From Algibacter miyuki (GTDB lineage: Bacteria > Bacteroidota > Bacteroidia > Flavobacteriales > Flavobacteriaceae), in the NCBI RefSeq assembly GCF_042427745.1, contig NZ_JBHMFA010000005.1: a stretch of 64,000 bases of DNA; one strand, 5' to 3'. The position numbers and the translations under genes were made by a program. Below the pieces are notes generated by a model. It made no database searches and was not told the origin of the DNA. It worked only from the letters and a program-made list of their open reading frames with translations. Below, one piece after another: positions 62,290 to 64,000 of the stretch (position 1 is its first letter; the number at the start of each line of letters is the position of its first letter).

Positions 62290-63348
62290 CTAGATGTTAG
62301 CAGCCAACCAATCTCCTACTTCTTTAGTCCCGTAAGCTTTTCCGCCATCGGCTAAATCTTCAGTAACAATACCTTCAGCTAAAGCTTTATTTACAGCATC
62401 TCTAATTACTTGTCCTTCTTCTGGTAAGTTAAAAGCAATTTCAAACATCATGGCAGCCGATAAAACCATAGCCATTGGGTTCGCAATATTTAATCCAGTT
62501 GCTTGTGGGTAAGACCCGTGAATTGGCTCAAATAAAGCAATATCAGACCCCATAGATGCCGATGGCATTAACCCCATAGATCCAGAAATAACAGAAGCTT
62601 CATCTGTTAAAATATCACCAAATAAGTTTTCAGTAATTAAAACATCGTAGCTATTTGGCCATTGTACCAAACGCATAGCAACTGCATCAACCAACTCGTA
62701 ACTTACTTCAACTTCAGGATAATCTTTTTCCATAGCCTGAACCGTTTCTCTCCATAGACGAGACGTCTCCATAACGTTAGCTTTATCAACACAACATAAT
62801 CTTTTAGAACGTGTCATTGCTAATTCAAAACCTTTTTTAGCCAAACGTTGTACTTCAACACGCGTATAAACACAGTTATCATAAGCCGTTTCACCACCGT
62901 CTCTTCTACCTTTTTCTCCAAAATAGATTCCGCCAGTTAACTCACGTAAAAACACTAAATCTGTTCCTTCAATACGCTCTTGTTTTAAAGGTGATTTATC
63001 TAATAAAGACGGAAACGTAAACGTTGGTCTTAAATTAGCAAATAATCCCAATTGCTTACGCATTTGAAGTAACCCATTTTCAGGACGTACTTTTGCCGAA
63101 GGATCATTATCAAAACGAGGCAAACCAATAGCTCCAAATAAAACAGCATCCGAAGCCAAACACACTTGGTGCGTACTATCTGGGTAAGGTTCTCCAACCG
63201 CATCAATAGCGGCAGCACCTGTTAATGCAGGCTTCCAAGTTATTTCATGTCCAAATTTTTCCGCAACCGCTTCACTAACTTTTTGTGCTTGCTCCATTAC
63301 TTCAGGTCCAATACCGTCACCTGCTAAAACTGCAATATTAAATTTCAT
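62290..63348 (-). CDS. leuB: 3-isopropylmalate dehydrogenase
   Basis: A 352-residue NAD+-dependent decarboxylating dehydrogenase. IAVLAGDGIGPEVM opens the protein, and LRKQ-type RKQLGLFANLRP precedes LVFLRELTGGIYFGEKG. DALVENLF-type VLITENLFGDILTDEASVISGSMGLMPSAS, PIHGSYP and ANPMAMVLSAAMM are classical LeuB motifs. It converts 3-isopropylmalate to 2-oxoisocaproate in leucine synthesis, in the cytoplasm as a dimer. It is the last gene of the leucine operon in this window, 279 bases downstream of the leuA-type gene. Confidence 0.97.
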   Translation of the reverse strand: MKFNIAVLAGDGIGPEVMEQAQKVSEAVAEKFGHEITWKPALTGAAAIDAVGEPYPDSTHQVCLASDAVLFGAIGLPRFDNDPSAKVRPENGLLQMRKQLGLFANLRPTFTFPSLLDKSPLKQERIEGTDLVFLRELTGGIYFGEKGRRDGGETAYDNCVYTRVEVQRLAKKGFELAMTRSKRLCCVDKANVMETSRLWRETVQAMEKDYPEVEVSYELVDAVAMRLVQWPNSYDVLITENLFGDILTDEASVISGSMGLMPSASMGSDIALFEPIHGSYPQATGLNIANPMAMVLSAAMMFEIAFNLPEEGQVIRDAVNKALAEGIVTEDLADGGKAYGTKEVGDWLAANI

Positions 63349-63411
63349 CTTTATTAATTTTTAAACTTTAAATTCTATTTATTTTTTTTGGCGTTTCTTT
63401 TTACTCATCCC

Positions 63412-63454
63412 TGCCAAGTGTAGTACCAAAACAAGTTTGGTACTACACTTGGCA
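63412..63454 (-). repeat. 19-bp perfect inverted repeat upstream of leuB
   Basis: Arms tgccaagtgtagtaccaaa (63412-63430) and its exact complement (63436-63454) with a five-base loop. No T-run follows on either strand, so it is not a simple terminator. It would form a very stable hairpin in the leuA-leuB intercistronic RNA. Confidence 0.9.
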
Positions 63455-63466
63455 GAATCGCAAAAA

Positions 63467-63541
63467 GTCGGGCTTTCACTACTCGCTTCCTCCTACCGTC
63501 GGCGAGCTCAAACAAACCGTTCAATCCCTAACGCGGGGTTA
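63467..63541 (-). ncRNA. Second structured element of the 39.8-kb type
   Basis: On the minus strand TTAGGGATTGAACGG ... GCGAGTAGTGAAAGCCCGAC allows GGG (63526-63528, read on minus) to pair with CCC (63470-63472) around an inner CTCGC/GCGAG stem (63482-63486 with 63502-63506). The layout parallels 39822-39960, where TTAG-CCCTG-AT pairs with a later CAGG. A similar piece (gacggcgtaggagggaagcg) occurs near 43962-43981. A related intergenic RNA or repeat family is the likeliest reading. Confidence 0.45.
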
Positions 63542-63627
63542 ACCTGCAATTGTCAGTTCTAATCTTCAGTTAAGAACAAATCCACAAACAAGCCACCTTC
63601 CTTCTATCGTCAATCATTGTCGTTATT

Positions 63628-64000
63628 TCAACTCACAACAATATTCATCATCTTTTCAGTAGCTTTAATTGCCGAAACCGTTTGATCGGAATCTAAACCA
63701 CGTGTTTTAAATTCTTTTTCAGCACTTTTCCATGTAATAATAGTTTCACAAAGCGCATCCGAGTTACTTCCAGGTGGTATACGCACAGCATAATCCACCA
63801 ATTTAGGTAACTTTAATTGTTTCTTTTTGAATACATTTTTAATCGCATTCATAAACGCATCAAACTGGCCATCGCCATGAGCATTTTCTTCAAAAACTTC
63901 ATCGTTTATAGTAAGCGAAACCGTAGTTGTTGGTTTTAAACCCATAGCATGCGTTAGCACGTATGCGTTCACTTTCACCTTTTCTTCATAACTTCTGTCT
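63628..64000 (-). CDS. 2-isopropylmalate synthase regulatory (LeuA dimer) domain, 5'-truncated by window edge
   Basis: The open frame continues past the window end (RSYEEKVKV precedes the GTG at 63978), so the visible 116+ residues are the C-terminal part of a longer protein. VNAYVLTHAMGLKPTTTVSLTIND, GDGQFDAFMNAIKNVF and DYAVRIPPGSNSDALCETIITW follow the LeuA allosteric-domain pattern that binds leucine, as in 2-isopropylmalate or citramalate synthases. It lies just upstream of leuB on the same strand, which fits leucine synthesis. Confidence 0.85.
   Translation of the reverse strand, partial: DRSYEEKVKVNAYVLTHAMGLKPTTTVSLTINDEVFEENAHGDGQFDAFMNAIKNVFKKKQLKLPKLVDYAVRIPPGSNSDALCETIITWKSAEKEFKTRGLDSDQTVSAIKATEKMMNIVVS

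Overview
The window looks like chromosome of a low-GC marine-type member of the Flavobacteriaceae (Bacteroidota). The evidence is AT-rich DNA, many promoters with the Bacteroidota -7 box TAnnTTTG, almost no Shine-Dalgarno sequences, two secreted proteins with type IX secretion C-terminal sorting domains, lipoproteins with Bacteroidota-type N-termini, and families typical of the group (DUF2339/DUF3999 pair, DUF3575, DUF6503, the DUF4953-type zinc metalloprotease). The genus cannot be told from this stretch. No rRNA, tRNA, CRISPR array, transposase or phage gene was seen.

Layout. 1-1.2 kb: a run of small unknown genes including two tandem paralogues. 1.3-4.1 kb: a large TIG/kelch lipoprotein. 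4.3-12 kb: two DEAD-box helicases in tandem, a fatty acid desaturase with a Crp-like regulator, an MgtC-like protein overlapping a patatin, an unusual SDR-like protein and a cold shock protein. 12-17.1 kb: a four-gene operon tetR-ABC-hlyD-tolC forming a type I-like export system whose ATPase domain has lost its signature motifs. 17.3-22.9 kb: purine breakdown (guanine deaminase, xanthine dehydrogenase XdhA/XdhB, a membrane protein, and XdhC on the opposite strand). 23-33.5 kb: a lipoprotein, a luciferase-like monooxygenase, the DUF2339/DUF3999 membrane pair, a GAF histidine kinase and an outer-membrane barrel. 33.5-37.6 kb: the conserved tesA / ybbA-ybbP arrangement. 37.8-39.7 kb: a nucleoside hydrolase with a methylthioribose-kinase-like enzyme, probably a nucleoside or ribose salvage pair.

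40-50 kb holds the accessory part. An NhaC-superfamily transporter (42.1-43.4 kb) has a long leader whose fold resembles a shortened SAM-I riboswitch, which suggests a MetT-type methionine transporter rather than a Na+/H+ antiporter. Next to it lies a segment bounded by imperfect direct repeats (43673-43791 and 47531-47609). Its single gene encodes a 967-residue protein: a degenerate Mrr-like N-terminus, a NACHT/STAND NTPase and a C-terminal TOPRIM domain. It has the architecture expected of a one-gene anti-phage system and is the most interesting object in the window.

50-64 kb: membrane proteins (VTT/YqaA-like, DUF3817, YbdG-like mechanosensitive channel), a 1150-residue type IX-secreted adhesin-like protein with two nearly identical 104-residue repeats, a zinc metalloprotease, a pentapeptide-repeat membrane protein, a second type IX cargo sharing a module with the first, a DUF3575 protein, and the end of the leucine operon (leuA-type regulatory domain, then leuB) with a strong hairpin and a structured element between them.

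Several apparent TTG or GTG starts (4315, 17144, 33312, 40909, 50837) fall in or just upstream of perfect -7 promoter boxes, so the real genes begin at the next ATG and have very short 5' leaders.
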